64,000 nucleotides of DNA from Clostridium sp. SY8519 (GTDB taxonomy: Bacteria > Bacillota > Clostridia > Lachnospirales > Lachnospiraceae): NCBI RefSeq assembly GCF_000270305.1, contig NC_015737.1, positions 1,178,501 to 1,242,500 of the forward strand, read 5' to 3'. The position numbers and the translations under genes are program-made. Below the pieces are notes generated by a model. It did not search any database. It was not told the origin of the DNA and worked only from the letters and a program-made list of their open reading frames with translations. This document shows, piece by piece, positions 41,816 through 53,112 of the stretch (within the stretch, counting starts at the first letter, position 1; each line of letters opens with the position of its first letter).

Positions 41816-43423
41816 ATGTGGAAAAAAATGACCAGATGGGCGGCGATGGCTGCGGCTGCAGTGATCGCAGTCAGCAGCATGTGCGCGCTGCCGGCACAAG
41901 CCGTAACCAATGGCCAGACCCCGGCAGCTGCGTCCGGAAGCACCGCGGGCCAGAAAAAGAAGCAGAATATTTACACGGATGAGCAGCTGAACCGGATCGC
42001 CCGGGACACTTCCCGGCCGACCGGCTGGCCGGCTGCCGGCGTGGACGCGTCCAAACTGTATGCCAAAAGCGCGGTGGTGATGGATCTTAATACCGGCACC
42101 TTTCTGTACAGCAAAAACAGAAACACCAGAAGATATCCTGCAAGCATTACCAAGATCCTGACTGCTTACGTGGCTGTGACAAATTGTAAGAGTCTGAAGG
42201 AAACCGTGCAGTTTTCCAAGGACTCGGTCTACAAGACAGAAGGCTCCGGCATCGCCAGGGACGTGGGGGAAACACTGACCCTGGAGCAGTGTCTGTATGC
42301 CATGATGCTGGAATCCGCCAATGAATGCGCCTATGCCATTGCGGAGAAGGTCGGAGAAGACATGGGAGGCGGCTACCAGACATTCATTGACAAAATGAAT
42401 GAAACCGCCAAAGCGCTGGGTTGTACCGGCAGTCATTTCACCAACTGCAACGGGCTGCCGGATGTGAATCACTACACCACAGCCCGCGACATGGCCCTGA
42501 TCGCGGCAAAAGCATACAGCAATCCCACGGTCCGCAAGCTGGTCAGCACCACCAGCTACAAGATTCCGAAAACAAACAAGCACAAGGAAGCGCTGACCTG
42601 CTACAATCATCATAAAATGATCTGCAGCAACCGCACCAACCGTTACCTGTATGACGCGGCAACAGGCGGAAAGACCGGTTATACGGTGGCTGCGTGGAAT
42701 ACACTGGTGACTTACGCGGAAAAAGACGGGAAAACCTACGTCTGTGTCGTATTAAAAACCAGCGCGGACCGGCAGTATACCGAAACAAAGACACTGCTGG
42801 AGTACTGTTTCCACAAGTACCATATGGTGAACATTGCCAAAACGGAGAGCACCTATACACCGGATGTGCTGAAAGAGGATCTTTCCCTGGAGATGAACAA
42901 GGGCGGAGAGACAGTGACTGCCGCCAGTATCGATCCGGCTGCTTCTGTGATTCTTCCGGCGGGCGTGAGTCTGAAAGACTGCAAGGCAAAACTGGACTAC
43001 AACGGCAACGATTCCGCGCCGGCCGGCACATTGACCTATACCTATGCCGGCCGCACCGTGGGTACGGCAGCCGTGAAGCTTACGCAGACCAATGCAGGAT
43101 CCGGCCGTTCCGCTTCAGCGGGAAGCAAAACGGAATCCGGCAGCCGGCTCAGCAGTCTGATCCGGCAGATACGGAATGCATGGGACAGAGTGCCGATGGG
43201 ATTCCGTGTGGCAGGAATCGCCGGGGCAGCCGTGATTCTGCTGCTGATTATCCTGGTGGTCCGCATCCGGACACTGCGACGCAGAAAGAAGAACGCCGGC
43301 AGAGGCAGACGCCGGTTCGGAGGAGCACAGGAAACACGGCACGAATCCCGCAGCAGGGGCAGACGGAAGCGCTCCGCCGCAAGACGGGGAAAAAGACGGT
43401 ATGAAGACCATCCGCGCTGGTAG
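41816..43423 (+). CDS. D-alanyl-D-alanine carboxypeptidase (PBP5/DacF type)
   Basis: The start at 41816 follows GGAGAGATT and gives a signal peptide (MWKKMTRWAAMAAAAVIAVSS...AQA). The 535-residue protein has the three penicillin-binding motifs: S110-I-T-K113, S167-A-N169 and K286-T-G. A transmembrane helix (VAGIAGAAVILLLIILVVRI, about 480-499) near the end anchors it, and a very basic tail (RRKKNAGRGRRRF...) lies inside the cell. It trims D-Ala from stem peptides at the outer face and so limits cross-linking; sporulation DacF is a possible paralogue. A terminator follows. Confidence 0.93.
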   Translation: MWKKMTRWAAMAAAAVIAVSSMCALPAQAVTNGQTPAAASGSTAGQKKKQNIYTDEQLNRIARDTSRPTGWPAAGVDASKLYAKSAVVMDLNTGTFLYSKNRNTRRYPASITKILTAYVAVTNCKSLKETVQFSKDSVYKTEGSGIARDVGETLTLEQCLYAMMLESANECAYAIAEKVGEDMGGGYQTFIDKMNETAKALGCTGSHFTNCNGLPDVNHYTTARDMALIAAKAYSNPTVRKLVSTTSYKIPKTNKHKEALTCYNHHKMICSNRTNRYLYDAATGGKTGYTVAAWNTLVTYAEKDGKTYVCVVLKTSADRQYTETKTLLEYCFHKYHMVNIAKTESTYTPDVLKEDLSLEMNKGGETVTAASIDPAASVILPAGVSLKDCKAKLDYNGNDSAPAGTLTYTYAGRTVGTAAVKLTQTNAGSGRSASAGSKTESGSRLSSLIRQIRNAWDRVPMGFRVAGIAGAAVILLLIILVVRIRTLRRRKKNAGRGRRRFGGAQETRHESRSRGRRKRSAARRGKRRYEDHPRW

Positions 43424-43502
43424 CGCCGGCGGCAGAGAAGGAAAGCCGGCAAAGGCGTCACAGACGATGGGAGTTGTCTGAAAAAAAGAATATGCAGCGT
43501 TC

Positions 43503-43556
43503 AAAGGAGAACGGTTATCCTCTGGAAACAGAAGGGGGATACGGTTCTCCTTTTTT
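43503..43556 (+). terminator. Rho-independent terminator
   Basis: AAAGGAGAAC (43503-43512) pairs with GTTCTCCTTT (43544-43553), followed by six T. It separates the carboxypeptidase gene from the ATP synthase operon. Confidence 0.88.
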
Positions 43557-43602
43557 GAATAAAAATTCATACAAAAAGGAGGTCAGGTGAAAAATAATAC
43601 AA

Positions 43603-43697
43603 TTGACAATTCGTTACAAAGGAGTAAAATACATGCATCGAGTAAAAATATATAAAATATACAAATACATAATACATAATTTGTATAATTTTGCTCG
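43603..43697 (+). promoter_or_regulatory. Promoter and AT-rich leader hairpin of the atp operon
   Basis: TTGACA (43603-43608), 16 bp and TAAAAT (43625-43630) form the promoter. The roughly 80-nt leader contains a long hairpin (43639-43697) closed by CGAG/CTCG with TATACAAAT/ATTTGTATA above it and a 10-nt bulge on the 5' side. It ends 13 nt before the ribosome site of atpB and may affect stability or translation. Confidence 0.6.
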
Positions 43698-43715
43698 AGA
43701 GAATTCAGAAAGGAG

Positions 43716-44486
43716 ATGATTCATACGAGCGAACTATCGAGCAGGATTGTCGATGCGATCCATGTCAACACAGCATTCACCATCCCGATTTTCGGCGGCA
43801 TCAAGATCGCGGAATCCATCGTGGTCATGTGGATTGTGATGGGCGTGATCATGGCAGCGGCACTTCTGATGACTCGTAATCTGAGTGTGGAGAATCCTTC
43901 CAGAAAGCAGCTGGCGCTGGAACTGGTGTTTACCAAGATTTACCACTTTTTCTATCGGCTGGTTGGCGAGAACGGAAAGGCGTACATCCCGTATTTTATG
44001 TGTCTGATGACATTTATCGGCGTGTCGGACCTGTTTCCGCTCCTGGGATTCAAACCGCCGACGAAAGATCTGAGTGTGACAGCTACACTGGCGGGAATAT
44101 CCATTATTCTTGTGGAGTACGCGGGAATTCGCGCAAAAGGAGGAAAAGGGTGGCTGAAGAGCTTTACCGAGCCCATCGCCCTGGTGACGCCGCTGAATTT
44201 CCTGGAAATTCTGATCAAGCCGTTTTCCCTGTGTATGCGACTGATGGGCAATATGCTTGGCGGATTTGCCATTATGGAACTGATTAAATACGCGGTTCCG
44301 GCAGTGGTGCCGGCTTTTGCCAGTCTGTATTTTGATATTTTCGACGGTCTTCTGCAGGCCTTTGTATTTACATTCCTGACCGCTTTGTATATCCAGGAAG
44401 CTACGGCAGGAGAAGACGCGCAGCCGCCGCGGGAACGGATCAAAAAGAAGCTGCAGGCGAAAAAAACGCAGCCGGCCCGGGCCTGA
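43716..44486 (+). CDS. atpB: ATP synthase Fo subunit a
   Basis: This 256-residue protein has about six membrane helices. The conserved Arg helix is in FSLCMRLMGNMLGGFAIMELI (Arg at about 170), which faces the c-ring carboxylate. GFKPPTKDLSVTATLA and GLLQAFVFTFLTALYI complete the signature. It forms the ion half-channels of Fo. The ribosome site AAAGGAG directly touches the ATG with no spacer, so either the site is unusual or initiation is a few codons downstream. It is first in the operon order a-c-b-delta-alpha-gamma-beta-epsilon; atpI is absent. Confidence 0.94.
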   Translation: MIHTSELSSRIVDAIHVNTAFTIPIFGGIKIAESIVVMWIVMGVIMAAALLMTRNLSVENPSRKQLALELVFTKIYHFFYRLVGENGKAYIPYFMCLMTFIGVSDLFPLLGFKPPTKDLSVTATLAGISIILVEYAGIRAKGGKGWLKSFTEPIALVTPLNFLEILIKPFSLCMRLMGNMLGGFAIMELIKYAVPAVVPAFASLYFDIFDGLLQAFVFTFLTALYIQEATAGEDAQPPRERIKKKLQAKKTQPARA

Positions 44487-44624
44487 GGCAGCACGGGATT
44501 CCATCTGAAAACCAGGGATATCTTGGGATATCCGAAAAACAATAGATCACAGACAGTCAGACAGCCAGTCCGACTGCCGGAAAAACAACAGCCGGCAATG
44601 CCGGGAAGCAAAGGAGAAATTAAA

Positions 44625-44843
44625 ATGAGTGTAACAGCAATTGGAGCAGGTATTGCAGCAATCGCCTGCGTCGGAGCAGGTTTAGGTATCGGCAACGCAA
44701 CAGGATCCGCAGTGGATGCCATCGCGAGACAGCCGGAAGTAGCAAGCAAGATTCAGTCCACCCTGATCCTGGGATGCGCGCTGGCAGAGTCCACCGCGAT
44801 CTACGGTCTGGTTGTAGCGCTTCTGATCCTGTTTACTGCATAA
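44625..44843 (+). CDS. atpE: ATP synthase Fo subunit c
   Basis: The start at 44625 follows AAAGGAG. The 72-residue hairpin has a glycine-rich helix 1 ([21 protein letters not shown]), the polar loop ARQPE (34-38) and helix 2 with the ion-carrying Glu55 in [16 protein letters not shown]55, S56, T57 and Y60 match residues of the Na+-binding c-rings, but the position of the Na-specific Gln of helix 1 is Ile22. The c-ring couples ion flow to rotation of F1. Confidence 0.94.
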   Translation: MSVTAIGAGIAAIACVGAGLGIGNATGSAVDAIARQPEVASKIQSTLILGCALAESTAIYGLVVALLILFTA

Positions 44844-44861
44844 TCGAAAGGACGCGATCAA

Positions 44862-45365
44862 ATGTTATCCATTAATGTTGTAAGCATTATCTGGGTTATC
44901 GTCAATCTGATCGTCCTGTACGTCTTTTTCCGGAAACTCTTCTACAAACGGGTCAAAGCAGTTATGGACAAACGCAAACAGCTGCTGAACAGCCAGTTTG
45001 AAGATGCGAAAAAGAAAAATCTGGAAGCTGACAAACGGAAGGAACAGTATGAAGCCTCCCTGCAGGGTGCCCATGATGAGAGCATGCGGATCATCGAAGA
45101 CGCCAAGGTACGCGGCGAGAATCTTTACCAGAAAAAGATCCGCGAGGCAGAGGCCGCTTCCGGTGATATCCTGCGCAAGGCAAACGAGACGATTGCGGCG
45201 GAACGGGAGAAAGCCAGGAGAGACGCCCAGGCTGAGATTACCGGCCTGGCCATGGCTGCGGCTGCCAAAATTATCAGCAGCGCATCCAATCAGGAGACAG
45301 ATTCCGATCTGTACAACCAGTTTCTGACAAAGGCAGGAGACACACATGACGCTAACAGCAAGTAA
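44862..45365 (+). CDS. atpF: ATP synthase Fo subunit b
   Basis: This 167-residue protein has one N-terminal membrane helix (VVSIIWVIVNLIVLYVFFRKLFYK) followed by a long charged coiled coil with many Glu/Lys/Ala (about 30-150). It forms the peripheral stalk that holds alpha3beta3 static. Its end overlaps atpH by 20 bp, which suggests coupled translation. The C-terminus shows no obvious dimerisation insert. Confidence 0.94.
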   Translation: MLSINVVSIIWVIVNLIVLYVFFRKLFYKRVKAVMDKRKQLLNSQFEDAKKKNLEADKRKEQYEASLQGAHDESMRIIEDAKVRGENLYQKKIREAEAASGDILRKANETIAAEREKARRDAQAEITGLAMAAAAKIISSASNQETDSDLYNQFLTKAGDTHDANSK

Positions 45366-45849
45366 GTACGCCCGCGTCCTGTGGGAGGTTCAGATGCCCA
45401 TGGAAGCGCTGCGGGAAGCAGCGGAGCTGGTGCATACCGAACCGAAACTGATGCAGGCGCTGGCTGACCCGGAGATATATATTGAAGAAAAATACGCCGT
45501 TATTGACCGGCTGTTTCCGGAACAGACGAGAAACTTTATCAAGCTTCTCTGCCGTCAGTCGGAAATCCAGGAGCTGGATGGCATCACGGAGGCGTATCAG
45601 CAGTATCTGGATGCACACAGAAGGGTGCTGAAAGCCACGATTTATTATGTGACGCCGCCGGACGAAAAACAGCTGGCAGGAATCGAGGCATTCCTGAAGC
45701 GTCAGTATCAGGCGGAACAGGTGGAACTCAGACAGGTGCAGAACCGGGATCTGATCGGCGGATTTGTACTGGAAGCCGAAGGCCAGGAGTATGACTGGAG
45801 TCTGCGCGGACGTCTGAACAATCTGACAAACGAATTAAGCAGGAGGTAA
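45346..45849 (+). CDS. atpH: ATP synthase F1 subunit delta
   Basis: This 167-residue protein has the OSCP/delta fold: the N-terminal helical domain carries the [23 protein letters not shown] pattern, and the C-terminal part has [33 protein letters not shown] residues (about 135-160). It links the b stalk to the top of F1. It begins inside atpF and ends 5 bp before atpA. Confidence 0.92.
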   Translation: MTLTASKYARVLWEVQMPMEALREAAELVHTEPKLMQALADPEIYIEEKYAVIDRLFPEQTRNFIKLLCRQSEIQELDGITEAYQQYLDAHRRVLKATIYYVTPPDEKQLAGIEAFLKRQYQAEQVELRQVQNRDLIGGFVLEAEGQEYDWSLRGRLNNLTNELSRR

Positions 45850-45854
45850 ACCGG

Positions 45855-47362
45855 ATGGGTGCGATCAGTTCGCAGGATATTATCTCCATCCTGAAAGAAG
45901 AGATAGAAAATTTTGACTTCAGCGTGGAAAACCGCGAAGTCGGACGGGTCATTTCCGTCGGCGACGGGATTGCCACAGTCTACGGCATGGATCAGGTGAT
46001 GTATGGCGAGATTGTAGTGTTCGAAAACGGAGTCAAAGGAATGGTACAGGACATTCGCCGCAATGAAACCGGCGTTATCCTGTTTGACCATGACACAGGT
46101 GTACGGGAAGGTACCAAAGTGACCCGTACCAGAAAGAAAGCAGGCATTCCGGTAGGCGAGAAATTTATCGGAAGAGTCATCAATGCGTTAGGCGCGCCGA
46201 TTGACGGAGCCGGCGCGATCCCGGAGGAGGACTATCGCATGATAGAAAATCCCGCACCGGGAATTATTGAAAGAAAATCCGTCAGTGAACCGCTGGAGAC
46301 CGGTATCCTGGCAATTGACTCCATGTTCCCCATCGGCCGCGGCCAGAGGGAGCTGATTATCGGAGACCGCCAGACCGGAAAAACATCCATAGCCACAGAT
46401 ACCATCATTAACCAGAAGGGAAAGGACTGTATCTGTATTTATGTGGCTATCGGCCAGAAAGCATCCACGATTGCCAAAGTGGTATCCCTGCTGAAAAAGC
46501 ACGATGCCATGGATTATACAACGATCGTAGCGGCTACTGCCAGTGATGTGGCGCCGCTGCAGTACATTGCGCCATATGCGGGAACCGCGCTGGCGGAATA
46601 CTTTATGTATCAGGGCAAAGATGTACTGATTGTATACGATGACCTGTCCAAGCACGCGGTGGCTTACCGTGCCCTGTCCCTGCTGCTGGAGCGTTCCCCG
46701 GGCCGTGAGGCATATCCGGGCGACGTCTTCTATCTGCATTCCAGACTGCTGGAGCGGTCCAGCCGTCTGTCTGATGAACTGGGCGGCGGATCCATTACCG
46801 CGCTGCCGATTATCGAGACCCAGGCGGGCGATGTATCTGCGTATATCCCCACAAACGTCATCTCCATCACCGACGGACAGATTTTCCTGGAGAGCAATCT
46901 GTTTAACGCAGGCCAGCGCCCGGCGGTAAACGTGGGTCTGTCCGTGTCCCGTGTAGGCGGTGACGCGCAGACCAGGGCAATGAAGAAGGCTGCCGGCAGC
47001 ATCCGTATCGATCTGGCGCAGTACCGGGAGATGGAAGTGTTTACCCAGTTCGCGTCGGATCTGGACGACAGCACCAAAGAGCAGCTGAAATACGGCAAAG
47101 GACTGATGGAAATGCTCAAGCAGCCGCTGGGAAGCCCGCTGTCTATGGCAGACCAGGTAATTACCCTGGTAACAGCTACCCATAAGGCATTCCTGGATGT
47201 GGAGGAAAAAGATATTAAAAAGACACAGACGGCCATGCTTCAGTATTTTGCAGACGCGCATCCGGAGATCGCGATTGAGCTGTCACAGACAAAAGCGCTG
47301 ACCAACGAGCTTACCGAGCGGATCCTGGAAGTGGCGAAAGAATTTAAAGCCAGGAGTAAATA

Positions 47363-47363
<1 letters not shown>
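45855..47363 (+). CDS. atpA: ATP synthase F1 subunit alpha
   Basis: This 502-residue protein has Walker [10 protein letters not shown] at about 169-177 and the family signature [14 protein letters not shown] near residue 356. The N-terminal ISIL...[10 protein letters not shown] beta-barrel start and C-terminal helices are complete. It forms the non-catalytic subunits of alpha3beta3. Its stop overlaps the atpG start by one base. Confidence 0.97.
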
Positions 47364-49661
<2,298 letters not shown>

Positions 49662-49678
49662 TGAAGGAGAGCTGAGAG

Positions 49679-50095
49679 ATGAGCACATTTCATTTGCGTG
49701 TGGTGGCCTATAATAAAGTGTTTTTTGACGATGAGGCCCAGTCAGTAAATGTGCCGGCATCGGACGGAGGATATCAGATTCTGGCATCCCACGAGGAGTG
49801 CCTGGTGGCAGTCTCCCCCGGCAATGTGGAAATCACAGATGCTGCAGGCAAGAAGATCGATGCGGTATGCGGCAACGGGATGATGGCATTTCACCGCGGT
49901 GAGAACCGGGGGGAACTGCTGGTGGACACCATTGAGCTGCCGGAAGAGATTGATATCCGACGGGCACAGGAAGCCAAGGAACGGGCACAGGAGCGGATGC
50001 GGTTAAAACAGAGCATCATCGAGCATGAGCAGTCCAAGGCGGCGCTGTCACGGGCGATGGCTCGTCTGAAAGAGGCCAGCAAATATAAAAAATAA
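49679..50095 (+). CDS. atpC: ATP synthase F1 subunit epsilon
   Basis: This 138-residue protein has an N-terminal beta sandwich (FHLRVVAYNKVFFDDEAQSVNVPASDGGYQILASHEE) and a C-terminal two-helix region (DIRRAQEAKERAQERMR...AKSALSRAMARLKEASKY-like) that in homologues inhibits ATP hydrolysis. It is the last gene of the operon and is followed by a perfect terminator. Confidence 0.94.
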   Translation: MSTFHLRVVAYNKVFFDDEAQSVNVPASDGGYQILASHEECLVAVSPGNVEITDAAGKKIDAVCGNGMMAFHRGENRGELLVDTIELPEEIDIRRAQEAKERAQERMRLKQSIIEHEQSKAALSRAMARLKEASKYKK

Positions 50096-50155
50096 GATAC
50101 AGACGGAAGCCGGAGGTTTTGACAGATGACAGAAACAGAACCGTGCGCTTCTGAA

Positions 50156-50187
50156 AACACAGGTGTCCCGGGACACCTGTGTTTTTT
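50156..50187 (+). terminator. Rho-independent terminator of the atp operon
   Basis: A perfect 28-bp palindrome (50156-50183, arms AACACAGGTGTCCC and GGGACACCTGTGTT) followed by T residues. Confidence 0.92.
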
Positions 50188-50321
50188 GTGCGCCTGATTT
50201 TCCGGGAGTTGAAGTGGAAAGAACTCTTCCTTATAATAATCAGTATACGATCCGCGAAACAAAAAACGACAAACCTGCAGAGGAAGATACGCGCGGAAAA
50301 GATAGAAAGACGGGGAACAGT

Positions 50322-51893
50322 ATGACAGATTATCTGGATGAAAAACTGCTGGCTTATGGCAATACGGACATTTATCCGTTCCATATGCCGGGACACAAGC
50401 GGCAGCTATTGGGCGACTGGCCGCCGGAAGCAGTGGATATTACGGAAATAGACGGATTTGACGACCTGCATCATGCGGAGGGAGTACTGAAAGAGGCACA
50501 GCAGCGCATGGCGGAGCAAATGGGAGCCTTCCGCAGTTATTTTCTGGTAAACGGCAGTACGGCAGGGCTTCTGGCTGCTGTCAGTACGGTCTGTGAAAAG
50601 GGCGGACGCCTTCTGATCGGCAGGAACTGCCACAAAGCGGTATATCATGGGGCCTATCTGCGGGAACTGCGGCTGTCCTATCTGTATCCGGAAGTCACGG
50701 ACTGGGGCATACAGGGAAGCATTGCGCCGGAAGAGCTGGAACGGGCACTGACAGAAGCGGAGCAGAATGATGGGGAGGAGCCCTTTCAGGCAGTACTGAT
50801 CACGTCGCCGACTTATGACGGTGTGGTGTCGGATATCGCTGCTTTGGCAAAGATCTGCCACAGTCACGGCGTTCCGCTGGTGGTGGATGAAGCCCATGGG
50901 GCACATTTCGGCCTGGACGGAGGCAGTGGATTTTTTCCGGAAAAGGCAATTGCACTGGGTGCGGATTATGTGGTGGAAAGTCTGCATAAGACATTGCCGT
51001 CTTTGACACAGACCGCCGTGCTGCATACGGCGGACGCGCCTCTGGTAAATGACACAAAGCTCCGGCAGTATCTGGGAATCTATCAGACCAGTTCTCCTTC
51101 CTATGTGTTTATGGCGGGAATGGACCGCTGCACGCGGATTCTGCGTAAACAGGGGCAGGAGCGGTTCTGCGTGTATGAGCAGCGGCTGCGTCAGTTTTAC
51201 CGGAATACCCGGAACCTGCAGAAAGTGGAAGTCTTCTGTCCGGAATATGACCGGATACAGAAATCGAGTGCAGATATCCCAAACCGGGGAAATGCCTCAC
51301 AGACATCTGCCGGGCGGAAAAGCTCCAACGGGGAGCCTGCGGCGGGACTGGCAGCTGGAATCTTTGACCGGGACCCTTCCAAAATCCTGATTTCAGCCAG
51401 AGCGGGCGGCATGGCCGGGCAGGAGCTGCATCAGTGGCTGCTGCGGGAAAAACACCTGCAGATGGAAATGGCCTCCGGCCATTATGTTACGGCTCTGACC
51501 AGTCTGATGGATACGGAAGAAGGGTTTTGCCGGCTGGAAGCGGCGCTGCGGGAACTGGACCAGATGCTTTTATCCGGGAAAATGGGCAAAACCAGTGCGG
51601 GCAGGGAGGAGCTGCCGATTCTGACAGATCGGGAGATTTACCTGCGGAACCGGAAAGTACGGGAACTGGCGGAGGCCCTGGATGCGCCGCAGACGGAAGC
51701 GCCGCTGGAAGAAGCGGCGGGAAAGATATGCGGGGAGTTCGTATATCTGTATCCGCCGGGGATTCCGCTGCTGGTGCCGGGGGAGGAAATCAGTGAGGAA
51801 ATGGCGCGTGTGATACGGTTTTGCAGGCATGGGGGACTGTCGGTAGAGGTGTTAGGGGGAGAGAAAAAAGTTTTCAAGATACGGGTTTTGTAA
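50322..51893 (+). CDS. Orn/Lys/Arg decarboxylase-family PLP enzyme
   Basis: The start at 50322 (MTDYLDEKLLAYGNTDIYPFHMPGHKRQ) is preceded by GGGGA. The 523-residue protein is of the short Bacillus SpeA/YaaO type: FHMPGHK (20-26), DITEIDGFDDLHHAEGVL, the PLP-phosphate loop LVNGSTAGLLA (about 75-85), Asp189 in VVDEAHGAHFG, and the Schiff-base lysine K223 in ESLHKTLPSLTQT. It decarboxylates a basic amino acid for polyamine synthesis; the exact substrate is not settled. In Clostridia this gene often lies next to gmk and holB, as it does here across the repeat array. Confidence 0.88.
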   Translation: MTDYLDEKLLAYGNTDIYPFHMPGHKRQLLGDWPPEAVDITEIDGFDDLHHAEGVLKEAQQRMAEQMGAFRSYFLVNGSTAGLLAAVSTVCEKGGRLLIGRNCHKAVYHGAYLRELRLSYLYPEVTDWGIQGSIAPEELERALTEAEQNDGEEPFQAVLITSPTYDGVVSDIAALAKICHSHGVPLVVDEAHGAHFGLDGGSGFFPEKAIALGADYVVESLHKTLPSLTQTAVLHTADAPLVNDTKLRQYLGIYQTSSPSYVFMAGMDRCTRILRKQGQERFCVYEQRLRQFYRNTRNLQKVEVFCPEYDRIQKSSADIPNRGNASQTSAGRKSSNGEPAAGLAAGIFDRDPSKILISARAGGMAGQELHQWLLREKHLQMEMASGHYVTALTSLMDTEEGFCRLEAALRELDQMLLSGKMGKTSAGREELPILTDREIYLRNRKVRELAEALDAPQTEAPLEEAAGKICGEFVYLYPPGIPLLVPGEEISEEMARVIRFCRHGGLSVEVLGGEKKVFKIRVL

Positions 51894-51969
51894 TATACTG
51901 TTTACAGCGTCATGTTATCGGTATGCCACATCATGCTTGCATGAATGCGGCATACCGATGACATGACGC
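51894..51969. other. Very stable hairpin / cruciform directly after the decarboxylase stop
   Basis: The arms 51907-51927 and 51949-51969 form a 21-bp stem with a single T-G wobble (GCGTCATGTTATCGGTATGCC against its complement). The 21-nt loop contains a further 6-bp stem, TCATGC-TT-GCATGA. No T-run follows. TATACTGTTTAC at 51894-51905 is the exact reverse complement of GTAAACAGTATA found in every 121-bp repeat unit, and the 3' arm runs into the first repeat unit. Confidence 0.8.
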
Positions 51970-52478
51970 GCCCCTCCAATGAGGAAGGAGCGGGGCAGGG
52001 GCCCCGCGGAATCCGAATAGGAGGTCAGATTGCGGGAATGCGAAGCATGGAGCAATCTGAGTAAACAGTATAGGAACGGAGCGAAGACGCGCCCCTCCAA
52101 TGAGGAAGGAGCGGGGCAGGGGCCCCGCGGAATCCGAATAGGAGGTCAGATTGCGGGAATGCGAAGCATGGAGCAATCTGAGTAAACAGTATAGGAACGG
52201 AGCGAAGACGCGCCCCTCCAATGAGGAAGGAGCGGGGCAGGGGCCCCGCGGAATCCGAATAGGAGGTCAGATTGCGGGAATGCGAAGCATGGAGCAATCT
52301 GAGTAAACAGTATAGGAACGGAGCGAAGACGCGCCCCTCCAATGAGGAAGGAGCGGGGCAGGGGCCCCGCGGAATCCGAATAGGAGGTCAGATTGCGGGA
52401 ATGCGAAGCATGGAGCAATCTGAGTAAACAGTATAGGAACGGAACGAAGACGCGCCCCTCCTATGAGGAGGGAGCGAA
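51965..52478. repeat. Tandem array of 121-bp repeats (four full units plus a partial fifth)
   Basis: Units begin with GACGCG at 51965, 52086, 52207 and 52328, exactly 121 bp apart, and a fifth partial unit starts at 52449. By eye the first three are identical and the fourth differs by one base (G to A at about 52445). Each unit holds hairpin A, GCGGGGC-AGGG-GCCCCGC (51990-52007 in unit 1), and hairpin B, TCAGATTGC...GCAATCTGA with inner ATGC-gaa-GCAT (52025-52060). 121 is not a multiple of three, so frames through the array shift each unit; it is unlikely to be coding. Confidence 0.93.
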
Positions 52479-52504
52479 GAAAAAAACAAGGAAGCGGAGC
52501 AGCC

Positions 52505-53110
52505 ATGGGAAAGCTTTTCGTTTTGATGGGCAAAAGTGCCTCAGGAAAAGACACAATTTATGAACAGCTTCTGAAAAGAAACTGTCTGGGACTGCAGGCC
52601 GTTGTCCCATATACCACCCGTCCGATCCGCTCCGGCGAAATACCGGGAGAGACATACCATTTCTGCTCCGCGGAGGAAGCGGAAGCCATGCGGCAGGCCG
52701 GCCGGATTATTGAACTGCGCACCTACCAGACGGTGCACGGCCCATGGAGTTATTTTACGGCAGATGACGGCCAGATCAATCTGAAGAACAACAGCTACCT
52801 GCTGATCGGAACTCTGGAATCCTACCTGCGGTTCCGGGAGTATTTCGGCGCCCGGGCAGTGATTCCGCTGTATATTTTCGTGGAGGACGGGGCGCGCCTG
52901 CAGCGGGCCCTGGACCGGGAACGCAGGCAGCGGGAACCGAAGTATGAGGAGATGTGCAGAAGATTTCTGGCGGATCAGGAAGATTTTTCCGAAGAAAAAC
53001 TGGCAGAGGCCGGAATCCGGAAAACCTTTGAAAATCTTGAGCTGGAACGTACGGCCGCGTCGCTTCAGGAATATATGGAACGTGTGCTGGCACAGACAGA
53101 GGAGTCATAG
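52505..53110 (+). CDS. Guanylate kinase-like protein
   Basis: The start at 52505 follows GGAGC in the tail of the repeat region. The 201-residue protein has P-loop GKSASGKD (8-15) and the GMP-binding stretch VPYTTRPIRSGEIPGETYHF (about 36-55) of guanylate kinases, but the lid region (LQRALDRERRQREPKYEEMCRRFLADQEDF) is diverged and later residues are unusual. It may be a true GMP kinase or a paralogue of unknown substrate. It is encoded 2 bp before holB. The partial fifth repeat supplies the sequence just upstream of its ribosome site. Confidence 0.85.
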   Translation: MGKLFVLMGKSASGKDTIYEQLLKRNCLGLQAVVPYTTRPIRSGEIPGETYHFCSAEEAEAMRQAGRIIELRTYQTVHGPWSYFTADDGQINLKNNSYLLIGTLESYLRFREYFGARAVIPLYIFVEDGARLQRALDRERRQREPKYEEMCRRFLADQEDFSEEKLAEAGIRKTFENLELERTAASLQEYMERVLAQTEES

Positions 53111-53112
53111 AG

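Noticed and set aside
51965..52478. CRISPR array
   Set aside because: The whole 121-bp unit is repeated with no variable spacers, and no cas genes are present.
51965..52478. Integron attC sites
   Set aside because: Units have hairpins but no GTTRRRY core or cassette genes, and no integrase is nearby.
51915..52554. Minus-strand frames encoding repeated 'EGRVFAPFLYCLLRLLHASHSRN' peptides through the tandem array
   Set aside because: The 121-bp period shifts frame at each unit, so identical peptides appear in different frames; this is a product of DNA repetition, not protein repeats.
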